Shown piece by piece: positions 1-9,505 of a DNA stretch of 48,438 bases. The DNA lies in NCBI RefSeq assembly GCF_003852705.1, contig NZ_REFA01000018.1:1-48438 (forward strand). Direction: 5' to 3'. Position 1 is the stretch's first letter. Each line of letters begins with the position of its first letter. Source of the DNA: Amniculibacterium aquaticum. Lineage in GTDB: Bacteria > Bacteroidota > Bacteroidia > Flavobacteriales > Weeksellaceae. The translations under genes and the position numbers were made by a program. The notes under the pieces were generated by a model. It was not told where the DNA came from. It searched no databases and was given only the letters and a program-made list of their open reading frames with translations.

Positions 1-10
1 TTCGGGACTG

Positions 11-40
11 CAAAAGTAGAAAGATTATGTTAAATAACAA
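11..40 (-). promoter_or_regulatory. Strong Bacteroidota promoter reading off the left edge
   Basis: Read on the minus strand this is TTG (38-40), 19 bases, then TACTTTTG (11-18), a full match to the Bacteroidota -33/-7 consensus (TTG, 17-23 bases, TAnnTTTG). Transcription would start a few bases further left, in CAGTCCCGAA, and leave the window. The gene driven is not visible. Such perfect promoters in this phylum often serve rRNA, tRNA or ribosomal protein genes, but that is inference. Confidence 0.7.
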
Positions 41-117
41 GCGTTTCGCCTATTTTATTTTTAAATCTTTCTTAACTCGCTGATTGTGATGGCCTTTTTT
101 TTAGTTTTTGGTGTTTG

Positions 118-463
118 GTGTTTGGTGGATGGAAATGTAGGATCGCTTTAAATGGTGGGGAATTATTGGCGGTACTGAATAAACTCCTTCAAGAATGGTG
201 AATCCTTGAAGGAGGGGAAGGTTGATGGTGTTTGGTTGATGGCTGATGGGGATGTAGGATCGCTTTAAATGATGGGAAATTATTGGTGGGCTGAATTAAC
301 TCCTTCAAGGATGGGGAATCCTTGAAGGAGGGGAAAAGGTTGATGGTGTTTGGTTGATGGCTGATGGGGATGTAGGATCGCTTTAAATGATGGGAAATTA
401 TTGGTGGGCTGAATAAACTCCTTCAAGGATGGGGAATCCTTGAAGGAGGGGAAAAGGTTGATG
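118..463. repeat. Three tandem 110-118 bp repeats, each with a 13-bp inverted repeat
   Basis: Units run 118-227 (110 bp, diverged), 228-345 (118 bp) and 346-463 (118 bp, almost identical to unit 2). Each begins GTGTTTGG, contains GATGTAGGATCGCTTTAAAT or a close variant, and ends in an inverted repeat with arms CTCCTTCAAGGAT and ATCCTTGAAGGAG around a short G-rich loop (one mismatch in unit 1). The linkers are made of heptamers such as GTTGATG and GTGTTTG. The hairpin core resembles the perfect inverted repeat after queA (23075-23107), so it belongs to a dispersed REP-like family. No coding capacity is apparent. Confidence 0.85.
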
Positions 464-645
464 GTGTTTGGTGTTTGATTGATGGGGAGTGTTTTATTAA
501 TATCTTTCTTCTGGAATATATTTGAGAGGGCATCAAAGAGATATTATTGTTTTATACTTTGATTGAAAAAAAGTTAAAAACATCAAATATACCAAACACT
601 ATAAAACTAAACACACAGACCGATTGGAGGTCTCTGTCCCTCTAT
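464..645. other. AT-rich intergenic stretch with no gene seen
   Basis: Between the tandem repeats and the RNA-like element I see only AT-rich sequence with a few more GTGTTTG/TTGATGG heptamers near 464-487. There is no coding signal, tRNA or clear promoter. Confidence 0.5.
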
Positions 646-724
646 CCTAGCCCCGATGGGAGCGGCATCCTTTTGTAAGCCTTGGGAAAGCCCAGGCACA
701 AAAGATACAGCGGACAGCGGGACG
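646..724 (+). ncRNA. Candidate structured RNA or repeat of the CCTAGCCC type
   Basis: The element opens CCTAGCCCCGAT and closes around AGCGGACAGCGGGA. Between them are nested helices: CTTTTGT (670-676) pairs perfectly with ACAAAAG (698-704), and inside it GCCTTGGG (679-686) pairs with CCCAGGC (691-697) with one bulge. A diverged second copy lies at 20554-20640. I recall related CCTAGCCC...AGCGGA blocks as recurrent between genes of Flavobacteriia, but I cannot name a family or function. Strand is assigned from the way the motif reads. An overlapping minus-strand reading frame (607-801) looks like a by-product of this GC-richer block. Confidence 0.45.
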
Positions 725-818
725 AGTAATGAAGAGTGACGAAATCTTGTTGCTAAAAATTGTAGAGAGATAAAGGTATGGAAATGAAAAATCGATTTCA
801 ACTAATTATGAAATCGAT

Positions 819-1184
819 TTAAAAACTTCTGAATGATGTTTTAATTTTTTGAACACCTATATAAGCAATCCCGGTTCCTAGTAGGTCGGCGATGATGTCT
901 AAAAACTCAGCTTGCCTACCTAAATCCATATAATATTGTAAAAACTCTGTGAGAAGTGCATAGAAAAGCATGATGAGAAAATAGGGAGTTGTCTTTGTTT
1001 TTGGAAATGCCAAAAGATAAAAAACACCTAAAACAATGAATATACTGAGATGCAATACCTTGTCGACCCCAGAAAACATAAAAAAGTATTCTTGGTTTTC
1101 TGTTCCGGGTTTTAGGAGCATATAGGTAAGAAATGCCCAATAAATGGGCAAAATCTTACGAAATATTTTTATGTTATTATCCAA
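819..1184 (-). CDS. VanZ-like family membrane protein
   Basis: A 121-residue protein with three or four hydrophobic segments and the VanZ-like pattern: DKVLHLSIF near residue 41, [15 protein letters not shown] near 75, then E-x2[10 protein letters not shown] near 93. VanZ-like proteins are small integral membrane proteins; the founding member gives low-level teicoplanin resistance, but most chromosomal copies have no known role. The start is a TTG at 1182-1184 that overlaps the gcvH stop (ATTGGATAA), with no ATG nearby, so translation is probably coupled to gcvH. The gcvH-vanZ pair downstream of sprA is, to my knowledge, a common flavobacterial order. The family call is fairly safe and the function is not. 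Confidence 0.8.
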   Translation of the reverse strand: MDNNIKIFRKILPIYWAFLTYMLLKPGTENQEYFFMFSGVDKVLHLSIFIVLGVFYLLAFPKTKTTPYFLIMLFYALLTEFLQYYMDLGRQAEFLDIIADLLGTGIAYIGVQKIKTSFRSF

Positions 1185-1554
1185 TTAAAGCTTGATAATC
1201 TTCTGCTGAAAGCAATTCGGACTGATCTGCATCTGCTGCGATTTCTACTTTAATGATCCATCCTTGTCCGTATGGATCGGAGTTTAGCAATTCTGGTTGA
1301 TCTTCTAATTCTTCATTGAATTCGATAACTTTACCTGCAACCGGTAAGAAAAGATCGGATACCGTTTTCACTGCTTCTACGCTTCCGAAGATATCGTTGT
1401 TCGCCAAATCTTCGTCTACAGTATCAACATCTACAAAAACGATGTCTCCCAATTCGCTTTGTGCAAAATCCGTAATCCCGATTGTTGCTACATTTCCTTC
1501 GATCTTTACCCATTCGTGATCTTTAGAGTACTTTAATTCTGCTGGTATATTCAT
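1177..1554 (-). CDS. gcvH: Glycine cleavage system H protein
   Basis: A 125-residue lipoyl carrier of the glycine cleavage system. It shuttles the aminomethyl group from the P protein to the T and L proteins in the cytoplasm. The start [15 protein letters not shown] and the lipoylation site [11 protein letters not shown], whose lysine is near residue 63, are typical, and the length is standard. The ATG is at 1552-1554. It has its own well-matched promoter at 1575-1606 inside the short gap after sprA, so it need not depend on sprA transcription. No other gcv genes are in the window, so the H protein is encoded apart from its partners. Its stop overlaps the vanZ-like start. Confidence 0.97.
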   Translation of the reverse strand: MNIPAELKYSKDHEWVKIEGNVATIGITDFAQSELGDIVFVDVDTVDEDLANNDIFGSVEAVKTVSDLFLPVAGKVIEFNEELEDQPELLNSDPYGQGWIIKVEIAADADQSELLSAEDYQALIG

Positions 1555-1574
1555 TTTTAGATAATTTATTTTTA

Positions 1575-1606
1575 CAAATGTATTTAAAATATACTGATGT
1601 GTCCAA
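1575..1606 (-). promoter_or_regulatory. Promoter of gcvH-vanZ
   Basis: On the minus strand TTG (1604-1606), 21 bases, then TACATTTG (1575-1582) matches the Bacteroidota -33/-7 consensus. The -7 box is about 20 bases upstream of the gcvH ATG, giving a very short leader. Confidence 0.7.
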
Positions 1607-1625
1607 ATTTAGTTGTTCAAAAACC

Positions 1626-4600
1626 TTAAAAACCTTTTCCATCAAAAGTGAAAGATGCCGATATCCCTGCTCTGATGGTAGAAAGTGGGAAGGCTGTTGA
1701 CACTTTGTACTTGGTCATCATCTGATCGTAGAAAAGTCTTAGGTTAAGATTTTGTGAAACATTATAGTCTGCTGAAAGCTTGATGGAAAATAACCGTTGT
1801 CCACCGGTAACTTGGGAGTCGTTCAGCAAGATATTGGTGATGTTGGTGATGTTGTCTCTAATTCTAAAATCACCTCGAATGTTCAGGTCACTCTTGTAGT
1901 TTTTCTTATTCTTGCCATAGTTCATGCCCAATACAAAATCTTTGATGATGTATCCGAAACCGATCACATACTCTTTTCCGGAATCTTCGGTTAAGGTAGA
2001 GTTGACCAATCCCAGCATAAACATACGATCTCTGTTGTATTGCGCACGGAATTGAATGTTGTTTCTCATGGTAAAATCGATCCCGATAAGTGGAGAAAAC
2101 GCTTCTACATAACCCACTTGGGAATATACAAATGGATTGATGAAATTACCGTTGATGTCTACAGCCGATGGATTGTTGTAGAAATCGATGTTGGACTGTA
2201 TTCCGCTTGCGGTATAGGTTGATGTGTAGGCATGGTTGATGTCGAACTTAGAAAATTGTCCGTTGATTAATGGGAAATTTCTTAGTCCGGAATAAGTCAC
2301 CTTCCAGTTAGGCAAAGGAAAGCCTGTTTTCTTTGCATTTTTGAGAGGTCCATCCGGAGATCGCCCTTCAATTGCTGCTCGGAAAGCCGGGATTAGCACA
2401 TAGGCATTGCCCAATCCGTGTCCTTGGGTATATCCGTTGGCATCCAAAGTACCTCCCATTTGTTGAGAGATTATTTTTGAATTTTCAATCATGTTGTTGT
2501 AGATATCCCTACCGTTTGTGAAGGCTGTTTTGGCCGTAAAACTGGTATTGGAATAGGTAAATGAATCGTTTCCGAAAGAAAAATCAAACTCCGGTGTTGA
2601 AGGATTGGCATCGACATTAAATCCAGATTGGGTAAAAGTCCGGTTATAGTTGTGCAGTACATTGAAATCTACCCTAAAATCATTGATGGGTTGCACCTGA
2701 ACATTGGCGGTAAAATTACGATTGGACATCTGAGAGTACGGATCGTTCATCAGAGAAGAGCCTGTTACCCATCCATTTTCAATCGCCATTCTACGGATAT
2801 CGGATTGTGACCCTAACAAGAATCCGTAAGAAGGTCCGCCTGTCGTTTGTCCATAACCGTACCAATTGGGCGCAGACAGCAATCCCGGAAGTATGGTTCC
2901 GTTGTTTTCGTTGTAGTTAAAGTCAATCTGCTTAACGGACATAAACAAAGAAGCTATGCTTTGCAACGGTGTAAGTTTATTCTTGAATTTATACGGTTTG
3001 TGCACATACTTTTTCTTTTCCCAATCTTTGGTGAAGGCCGTATTCAGCGAGTCCATTTCTTGTTTTCTCTTCTGAAGTTTGGTGGATATTTTTTTGAAAT
3101 AATTAAACTTACCCAAGAATTTAGGGAAATCCACAGAACCCGTAGCCATGATGGTATTGGTATTCTGCCCGATGCTTCCCAAATTTCCTTCCGGACTGGA
3201 TAAAAGAGCAGTCGATCTGGAGTTCCAATTGTAGGTTAACCCGTATCCTACCTCAGCATTTACAAAATCCATGTACGGCAGATATTCAAAAGGCAGTTTG
3301 TAGTTGAGTTGCACCTTATGATTGTACAACACCGGTCTCCCTGCACGGAACACCTCTTTGAAAATGGAGTTGTTGTTCATGCCGTTCACATCCAGGTTGT
3401 CGTTCATGGTTCTCATGGCAGAATTGACTTCTGCTTTTAGTGATTTGGTAAAGTTAAATCCTAGAGCATATTGCCACCCGAAGTAGAAGTTTCTATTTTT
3501 TAGGACATCAAAATCGGCACCGGCGTTTCCACTCAACAAGGCATCGATGTTTCTAAACTCGAGTTCGTTATAATTTCTATCCACTTCCGTTCTGAAAGAC
3601 AATCTGGTTGGCACCGGATTTAGGTTAAATTCTCTCAGCCATCTCAGATATTTTGTAGCATAAGGTTTGGTCCCTCCAACTTTAGCAAATGGTTTAATGA
3701 CCCAAGGTTTCGGACTAAAGTTGTAATCGATATACCCTTTTAGGTACTGTCGGTAGTTGCTTTTTGTGTAAATATCACGGTAGAAATCGTCGTTGTACAC
3801 GGCAGTTACCGATAGGTTTTCCACATCATAAAACTTTGGTTTGCTGTTCGGATTGGTTTTTTCCTTGTGCATATTAACCACTCCAATGCTTCGTTGTTGG
3901 GTATAGGTTCTCGCAACTTTTTTCAGTTCTTCTTTATTATTGGCTTTATCAAACTCTACATCGTTATCCAAAGGGTTGTACTTAGGATCTTCGATGGTTT
4001 GAGAATACGAATAATTCAACGGAATTTTCATTCCTGATTTTTCCGGTAAGAATTTATCTACATTAACGGTCGTATTGATGTTAAATGCCGATTGCGTCGT
4101 TTGATTTCTTTCTGCAGGTCTGGAGTCGATGTTTCCGAAGCCTACAGTAGAATAAGAGGCTGCAGTATTCACCATTGCAAAATCACCAAGGTTGAAATTC
4201 AAGCTGGTATTCCCCGCATAACCTCCTTTGTTGTCGATTTCGCCTAGGCGCAATTCATTAATCCATAAAACCAAATTTTTAAGATCACGATTGCTCAGGT
4301 TTCTTACCCCAATCATAATTGTGGTTATGCCTCCCAATGACGGACGACCTTTGATGAATATTTTCCTATTCGCATCACCAAATTCCATATCTTGGATACG
4401 GTTCATGATTTGGTTGGAGAATTGCTTGTCTCTTCTCAGCTTGGCATCAACAAAATTTTGTACATCCAAATTCATTTCGTTTTCGGAAGGCCAAATTTCC
4501 ATAGGCGAAGTCGCTAATTTGTCGGTGTACTTCAGCGAGGCTTCGTATTCGTAATAATTATCTGTGGCATCGCTACCAAAACGGATAAAGAATTTGGCAT

Positions 4601-7600
4601 CGCCATCGTAATTTCCAGGAAAAGTCTGACCTTGGTTTAGGTTTTCTGCATGTACAAAAACTTTCAGTTTTTTGTACCTTCTCATGTCCAAATTCACATT
4701 TTTATATACGCCTCTTGCTTCTTGAGCCAGGTTTTTGACCTTCATATAAAGCGAAGCTTCGTTTTGTCGTTGCGCTCCGGAAGTTCCGCTCAGTACCTGT
4801 CTTTCAATTCCTGGAGGCAAAACATACGGCGGCTGGTTCAGTCCGTTTTCTTCTAAATTAACCGATCCCAAATCAAAATTGGAATTGTCAACTAAAAAAG
4901 TGCCTTCGTTGGTTGATGTCGAATTGTCTTTTGCAATATTTTTGGTGTAAGTCCTCCAATCGGAACGCACCAAATCCATGGTTGCAAAACGAAGTGTTGA
5001 AGGTTGATCAAAACCTTTCACAATCATTCTGGCAAAACGGATGTTGTTCAAAATGGCAGGATCGGCATCGCCACCTTCTGTTGCCGATACAAAATCCGAC
5101 ACCGGAATTCTGAACAAATACCATTTAGAGGTCGAAGTTTGGTTGTTTTGGAAAGTTACCGGAACCGTTTTTACATCCACGATATGGTTTTGTCCCAATA
5201 CCAAACTTGTAGGGCTAAGGTCGATGTTGTACTGGTTATAGTTTTCGTTTTGATCCAAATTATAGTCGCGGTTAAGATCCTCGGCATCCGGAGTCTGTGT
5301 TGCCACTTCCATAGAATTGCTCTTGGAATTTCCTTCTGGATTTCTGAAATACTTGTATCGTTGTCTTACCGAAGATCCCATGGCACCGGTAAATTGATCC
5401 GAGAGATAAAATACAAAATCGTCCGATGCCGGATCGGCTAGATTGGTGATGGGGTTGGTAAAACTAATCCCATATCTAGAAGCTTCGCCTGTGGCATCCA
5501 AGCCGTCATAACCCAAATCCTGTGCGGTACGGTCTGCACCCTCGGTGGAAAATGCATACAAAATAGGATTTTGTTTTGGCTGAATTCCCCAATTGGAATT
5601 TGTAGTTGTCGTTGCAGGTGTAGACGGTGTAGGCAAGCCATTTTCATACTGCATCATTCCGTCTTTTAGTACATCTTCCGAAACATTACCCAATTGCAAT
5701 AAAAGTTTTGGTGCAGTACCCAACTGTTGGCCATCTACATAGGGATCCATCATCCAAAATTCTACATATTGAATGTTGGAATTCACAAAATTAGAAACCG
5801 TTATCGGGCGCATAAGTCCTGCCCATCGTTGTTGTGTAGATTCTGAATTTGGATTCACATTATACGGACCTCTTTCTGCCGGGAAATACGACAAATCCAG
5901 AGTGTTGGTAAAGGTTTGATCTCCGGCTACAAAATCTTTGTAGTTGTAGATTTCGGACATTTTCACCCTTCTGGAAATGTGGTTAGAAACGGCTGCTGCA
6001 TCGATACCCGAAGGAGCTTTTCCGCCCACTCCGTAAAATCGTGGATCGATATTGTACCAGGTCAACAAGCCTCTTCCGTTCCCATTGGATAAGGAATTGG
6101 CAGCACCGGCACCTGCAAACAAAGGATCGTTTTGGTTTTTCTCCGGTTTGGATGCTAAAGACCAAGCATTGGGTTCTTTCAAAGAAATTTTTGAAGAAGT
6201 TTGTTCAAAATCATCGATATACGATTGGTCGTTGATACCGCTATTTTGTCCCGGCAAAAGATAGGCTGCTTCTGCTCTGAAATTAATATTGGATGGAGCT
6301 TCAGTATTCACAAACGGTATTTTGTCCGTCAATCGGGTCAGGAAAGGCAATTGATTGTTGTACAAAATATTCATCCCTGCCATGGTATTGTTCACCGCTT
6401 CTGATCCAAAATTCACTTTCTGGGTTAGTGGCACTTCTCTGTAATTGACCACCGTTCCGCCAATGGTTAGATGTTCATTGAATTTTCTTTCCAAATTCAG
6501 TCCCATAAATCGTTTTCTTTGGGTATTGAAGGTCAACTGATTTTCCAAAGAAATATTAATGGCTTGTCCGGATTGCTTCACCGTTTCGTTGATGATATTT
6601 ACCGTTCCTAGCATATAGTCCACTGTAAAATCTACCCCTTCTTGCAACTGAACGCCGTTGGCGGTTACCTTAACCGAACCTTGCGGTACATTGATGGCAC
6701 CCAAAGAAATCCCTTGACCTTGTGTTCCCTTGAAGCGGCCTTCCAAAGTATATCGTAGTGCCAAATTGCTTTGTGCAGCCACTTGTTTTTGTTGAGAATA
6801 AAGATCGGAATAGACATATTGTGGGTCGTTAGTTCCTAATACCGAAGCCATGTACGAACCAAAAGGCTGAACTTTGGTAAAGATTAGTTTCCCGTTATCT
6901 GGATTGATGGTAACTCCAGGTACAAAGTCGAAAATCCCATCGCCCAAGACACCACCACTTTGTTGGATGTCGTTATTGGTATTCAGTCGGTCCCAGTTGA
7001 ATAATTTCAACAATATTTTATCTTGCACGGGCGTATTTGGGAGGTAGTTCACCTTTCCTCCGGTTTGTGCATCTCGGTAATAGACATTCAGTAAGAAACC
7101 GTCTCTGTTCAGGTTATTGGTGTTGAGAGAATAGATGTTTTTCATCATCAAATCCCACATTGGAGATGTGGTTTTCACAATGGAATTCGGTTTCAATAAT
7201 TTTGAAACAATTACGGGACTTTCTTCAGAAAACTCTCCAATTTTGTAGACCGTATTGGATCCGTTCACCGTGAATGAATAAGACACTGCCAACAATTGAT
7301 TGTCGTTCAGTCTTTGGTTTAGGGAGATGTATCCCAACTGCGCTTGGTAAGAAAACTCGTTTGGACTCAGTTTTCTGGCTTTTCTGTTGAAGATGAAATT
7401 TTCACCGTCAACAAAATTTTCAGTTCCCCCGTTTGCATTGGGCAACAATTGTCCATTGATGGTGTTGTAGGAGGTATCCACATTTCTAAGTCCAGGACCT
7501 AATGCCACGATACTGTTGTACAAATTATTTTGCGAATTGTTGGGATAGCCGGACGATCCATCGCCCAAATCTCTTACGCCGACAATACTTTTTTGGTTAC

Positions 7601-8660
7601 TCAGGTTGCTATTTCCCTGATCCAAAACCCATACTTCTATTCGGGTGATTGAAATTTTTGAATTGATGAGCGGATAATTTTGTACTGCTGCATCGTAATT
7701 GTTTAAAAAATAATGGTTTAAGAAATAGTGTTGGTTATCTTCATAATCTACGGCATTTACTTTGAAGGTGTTCATCACGCCACCGCCTTGCACCACGATA
7801 TTTCTAGCCTCACCTTGTTGTTGTGAAAGGACAAGTGTACCTTTGGTTTTCCCAAATTGAAATTCGGATTTCAGACCAAACAAAGACTCCGACCCTCGAA
7901 TTAACGAGGTAGAAAGCGGCATGTTGACATTACCAAACTCTAATCTTTTCAGCCATTTGTCTTCGCCTCCCGTTGTTGGATCGTTGAGTCCTTTTTGTTG
8001 CAAATCTTTCCAAGTCCCTTTGGCTTGCCAAACCATGTTCATTTTATTTTCAAAGGCAAAACCACTTTGGGTATCGTAATTGGCTTTTAGCTGAAGATTT
8101 TCACCTACTTTTCCTAACAATCCCAACTGAATTCTTTGTTGAATATCAAATGCAAAACTGGTTCGGTTTTGTGGTAAGATAAGAGGATTATCGATTTTCT
8201 GATACAGACCTCCAATATCAAATGAGGCAAAGCCGTTGGGGATAATTTCGATTTTATTGCTGCCAAAAATGCTTTCGAACAATTTATTTTTAATGTAAAG
8301 TGCTGGGATCAATCCTTTCTTTTGGGCATCCGATTTATCCTTTCTGAACATTAGATTGTACTTGTTGGACTTTTCTTTGTAATATTCTTTTGCCAACTTC
8401 AACCGCATAAATTCGCTGTACTCTTCAGGCGTCATGGAAATGGCGTTTCCGGAAATGACATTTCCAATTTTTGGATATACAAAATACATCCCAGACGGGA
8501 TATCAAAATAGGCATCGTAGGTGGTAGGATCGGGCAATTCGTACTTTTGCTTTACATAAGTACTATCAACAACCGGCTTTTTCTGTCCCAAAGCTGCAAC
8601 AGAAAAAGATACGAAGACTAAAAAAAGGAGCTTATAGAATATGGATTTTTTCTTCACCAA
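1626..8660 (-). CDS. sprA: T9SS outer-membrane translocon / gliding motility protein SprA
   Basis: A 2344-residue protein and the largest gene here. SprA is the giant outer-membrane beta-barrel through which the type IX secretion system exports folded cargo carrying C-terminal sorting domains. It starts with a signal peptide (MVKKKSIFYK, then a hydrophobic stretch ending AALGQ near residue 26). The rest is rich in alternating aromatic and polar strands, Asn/Gly turns and repeated SprA-type blocks such as GQFSKFDINHAY. The length fits the usual 2300-2450. No ATG lies at the N-terminus: the start is TTG (8658-8660) or GTG (8655-8657), four to seven bases after the ruvA stop, so coupling to ruvA is likely. 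Two potential T9SS cargo genes occur at 17225-20227 and 41797-44978, both broken. Confidence 0.96.
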   Translation of the reverse strand: MVKKKSIFYKLLFLVFVSFSVAALGQKKPVVDSTYVKQKYELPDPTTYDAYFDIPSGMYFVYPKIGNVISGNAISMTPEEYSEFMRLKLAKEYYKEKSNKYNLMFRKDKSDAQKKGLIPALYIKNKLFESIFGSNKIEIIPNGFASFDIGGLYQKIDNPLILPQNRTSFAFDIQQRIQLGLLGKVGENLQLKANYDTQSGFAFENKMNMVWQAKGTWKDLQQKGLNDPTTGGEDKWLKRLEFGNVNMPLSTSLIRGSESLFGLKSEFQFGKTKGTLVLSQQQGEARNIVVQGGGVMNTFKVNAVDYEDNQHYFLNHYFLNNYDAAVQNYPLINSKISITRIEVWVLDQGNSNLSNQKSIVGVRDLGDGSSGYPNNSQNNLYNSIVALGPGLRNVDTSYNTINGQLLPNANGGTENFVDGENFIFNRKARKLSPNEFSYQAQLGYISLNQRLNDNQLLAVSYSFTVNGSNTVYKIGEFSEESPVIVSKLLKPNSIVKTTSPMWDLMMKNIYSLNTNNLNRDGFLLNVYYRDAQTGGKVNYLPNTPVQDKILLKLFNWDRLNTNNDIQQSGGVLGDGIFDFVPGVTINPDNGKLIFTKVQPFGSYMASVLGTNDPQYVYSDLYSQQKQVAAQSNLALRYTLEGRFKGTQGQGISLGAINVPQGSVKVTANGVQLQEGVDFTVDYMLGTVNIINETVKQSGQAINISLENQLTFNTQRKRFMGLNLERKFNEHLTIGGTVVNYREVPLTQKVNFGSEAVNNTMAGMNILYNNQLPFLTRLTDKIPFVNTEAPSNINFRAEAAYLLPGQNSGINDQSYIDDFEQTSSKISLKEPNAWSLASKPEKNQNDPLFAGAGAANSLSNGNGRGLLTWYNIDPRFYGVGGKAPSGIDAAAVSNHISRRVKMSEIYNYKDFVAGDQTFTNTLDLSYFPAERGPYNVNPNSESTQQRWAGLMRPITVSNFVNSNIQYVEFWMMDPYVDGQQLGTAPKLLLQLGNVSEDVLKDGMMQYENGLPTPSTPATTTTNSNWGIQPKQNPILYAFSTEGADRTAQDLGYDGLDATGEASRYGISFTNPITNLADPASDDFVFYLSDQFTGAMGSSVRQRYKYFRNPEGNSKSNSMEVATQTPDAEDLNRDYNLDQNENYNQYNIDLSPTSLVLGQNHIVDVKTVPVTFQNNQTSTSKWYLFRIPVSDFVSATEGGDADPAILNNIRFARMIVKGFDQPSTLRFATMDLVRSDWRTYTKNIAKDNSTSTNEGTFLVDNSNFDLGSVNLEENGLNQPPYVLPPGIERQVLSGTSGAQRQNEASLYMKVKNLAQEARGVYKNVNLDMRRYKKLKVFVHAENLNQGQTFPGNYDGDAKFFIRFGSDATDNYYEYEASLKYTDKLATSPMEIWPSENEMNLDVQNFVDAKLRRDKQFSNQIMNRIQDMEFGDANRKIFIKGRPSLGGITTIMIGVRNLSNRDLKNLVLWINELRLGEIDNKGGYAGNTSLNFNLGDFAMVNTAASYSTVGFGNIDSRPAERNQTTQSAFNINTTVNVDKFLPEKSGMKIPLNYSYSQTIEDPKYNPLDNDVEFDKANNKEELKKVARTYTQQRSIGVVNMHKEKTNPNSKPKFYDVENLSVTAVYNDDFYRDIYTKSNYRQYLKGYIDYNFSPKPWVIKPFAKVGGTKPYATKYLRWLREFNLNPVPTRLSFRTEVDRNYNELEFRNIDALLSGNAGADFDVLKNRNFYFGWQYALGFNFTKSLKAEVNSAMRTMNDNLDVNGMNNNSIFKEVFRAGRPVLYNHKVQLNYKLPFEYLPYMDFVNAEVGYGLTYNWNSRSTALLSSPEGNLGSIGQNTNTIMATGSVDFPKFLGKFNYFKKISTKLQKRKQEMDSLNTAFTKDWEKKKYVHKPYKFKNKLTPLQSIASLFMSVKQIDFNYNENNGTILPGLLSAPNWYGYGQTTGGPSYGFLLGSQSDIRRMAIENGWVTGSSLMNDPYSQMSNRNFTANVQVQPINDFRVDFNVLHNYNRTFTQSGFNVDANPSTPEFDFSFGNDSFTYSNTSFTAKTAFTNGRDIYNNMIENSKIISQQMGGTLDANGYTQGHGLGNAYVLIPAFRAAIEGRSPDGPLKNAKKTGFPLPNWKVTYSGLRNFPLINGQFSKFDINHAYTSTYTASGIQSNIDFYNNPSAVDINGNFINPFVYSQVGYVEAFSPLIGIDFTMRNNIQFRAQYNRDRMFMLGLVNSTLTEDSGKEYVIGFGYIIKDFVLGMNYGKNKKNYKSDLNIRGDFRIRDNITNITNILLNDSQVTGGQRLFSIKLSADYNVSQNLNLRLFYDQMMTKYKVSTAFPLSTIRAGISASFTFDGKGF

Positions 8661-8663
8661 AAC

Positions 8664-9245
8664 TTATATGTTTTTTAATATTTGTTTCACCAAATCTTCC
8701 ACAGAAAGATCCGGATTTTGTTTTAACAAGCGATCGGCCAATTTTTCACTGGTTTTTTTAGGAATACCTAATATCTCTAAAGCAGATAACGACTCGTCTT
8801 TCACTTTATTGTTTATTACCGTTGCAGCTGCATCGATTGCACCAAATTTCTGTACTTTATCTCTCAATTCTACAATGATTCTTTCTGCCGTTTTCGCGCC
8901 TATTCCTTTTACTTTTTGAAGCATCAGAGCATTGCCGGACATAATTCCGGATGCAATTTCTTGAATGCTCAACGAAGACAGCATGATGAGTGCAGATGCC
9001 GGACCTACTCCATTCACACCGATAAGCAAGTTGAACATTTCCTTCTCTTCTCGAGAATAAAATCCAAACAAGAGATGCGCATCTTCTCTAAAAATTTGCT
9101 GTGTGTATAAAAAACAAGTTTGCCCAAGAAATAACTTTTGAGAAGTCTGTACCGAAACCCCAACAAAATATCCCAGCCCAGACACTTCTACAACGGCATA
9201 AGTAGGACTAAGCTCTTGTACAATTCCTCTTAATGAATAGATCAT
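8664..9245 (-). CDS. ruvA: Holliday junction branch migration protein RuvA
   Basis: A 193-residue DNA-binding subunit of the RuvAB motor, which binds the four-way junction as a tetramer and loads RuvB helicase. The N-terminal OB fold begins MIYSLRGIVQE. Helix-hairpin-helix motifs follow (LLIGVNGVGPASALIMLS near residue 70 and VKGIGAKTAERIIVEL near 107). The C-terminal domain III that contacts RuvB is LSALEILGIPKKTSEKLADRLL. The length is normal and the ATG is at 9243-9245. It is immediately upstream of sprA, a conserved flavobacterial pairing that joins DNA repair and secretion genes in one transcript without obvious functional logic. Confidence 0.97.
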   Translation of the reverse strand: MIYSLRGIVQELSPTYAVVEVSGLGYFVGVSVQTSQKLFLGQTCFLYTQQIFREDAHLLFGFYSREEKEMFNLLIGVNGVGPASALIMLSSLSIQEIASGIMSGNALMLQKVKGIGAKTAERIIVELRDKVQKFGAIDAAATVINNKVKDESLSALEILGIPKKTSEKLADRLLKQNPDLSVEDLVKQILKNI

Positions 9246-9505
9246 AACTTTAAAAATTCTCTGCTTTATTTAGATTTCAAATATAAGAATTTGAAAATAA
9301 ATTCTATTTTGCTTTTAATTAGATGAAAAAAGATTAAAAAATCCATTCACAAATAGATATTATACAACAACTTGTAGAAAAAAATGTAAAGTTCGTGGAG
9401 CGAAATAGACCGTTCAACGAACATTTGTTGAAAGTTGATTGGTGTTACGAAATCTTAACATGAATTCTTATTCATATTTCTTAAATTTGTTAGTACAATA
9501 AAGAT
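9246..9505. other. Divergent intergenic region between ruvA and pfkA
   Basis: About 260 AT-rich bases that must hold the ruvA-sprA and pfkA promoters. On the plus strand TAAATTTG at 9482-9489 matches the -7 consensus, but I see no TTG at the expected distance, so the assignment for pfkA is tentative. No other element is recognised. Confidence 0.4.

Noticed and set aside
607-801. Minus-strand 64-residue reading frame with a basic N-terminus
   Set aside because: It lies over the structured element at 646-724; its composition comes from that GC-richer block and no protein family pattern is seen.
2847-5441. Several plus-strand frames of 100-145 residues inside sprA
   Set aside because: They oppose a clear, uninterrupted 2344-residue gene and show no recognisable motif or start signal.
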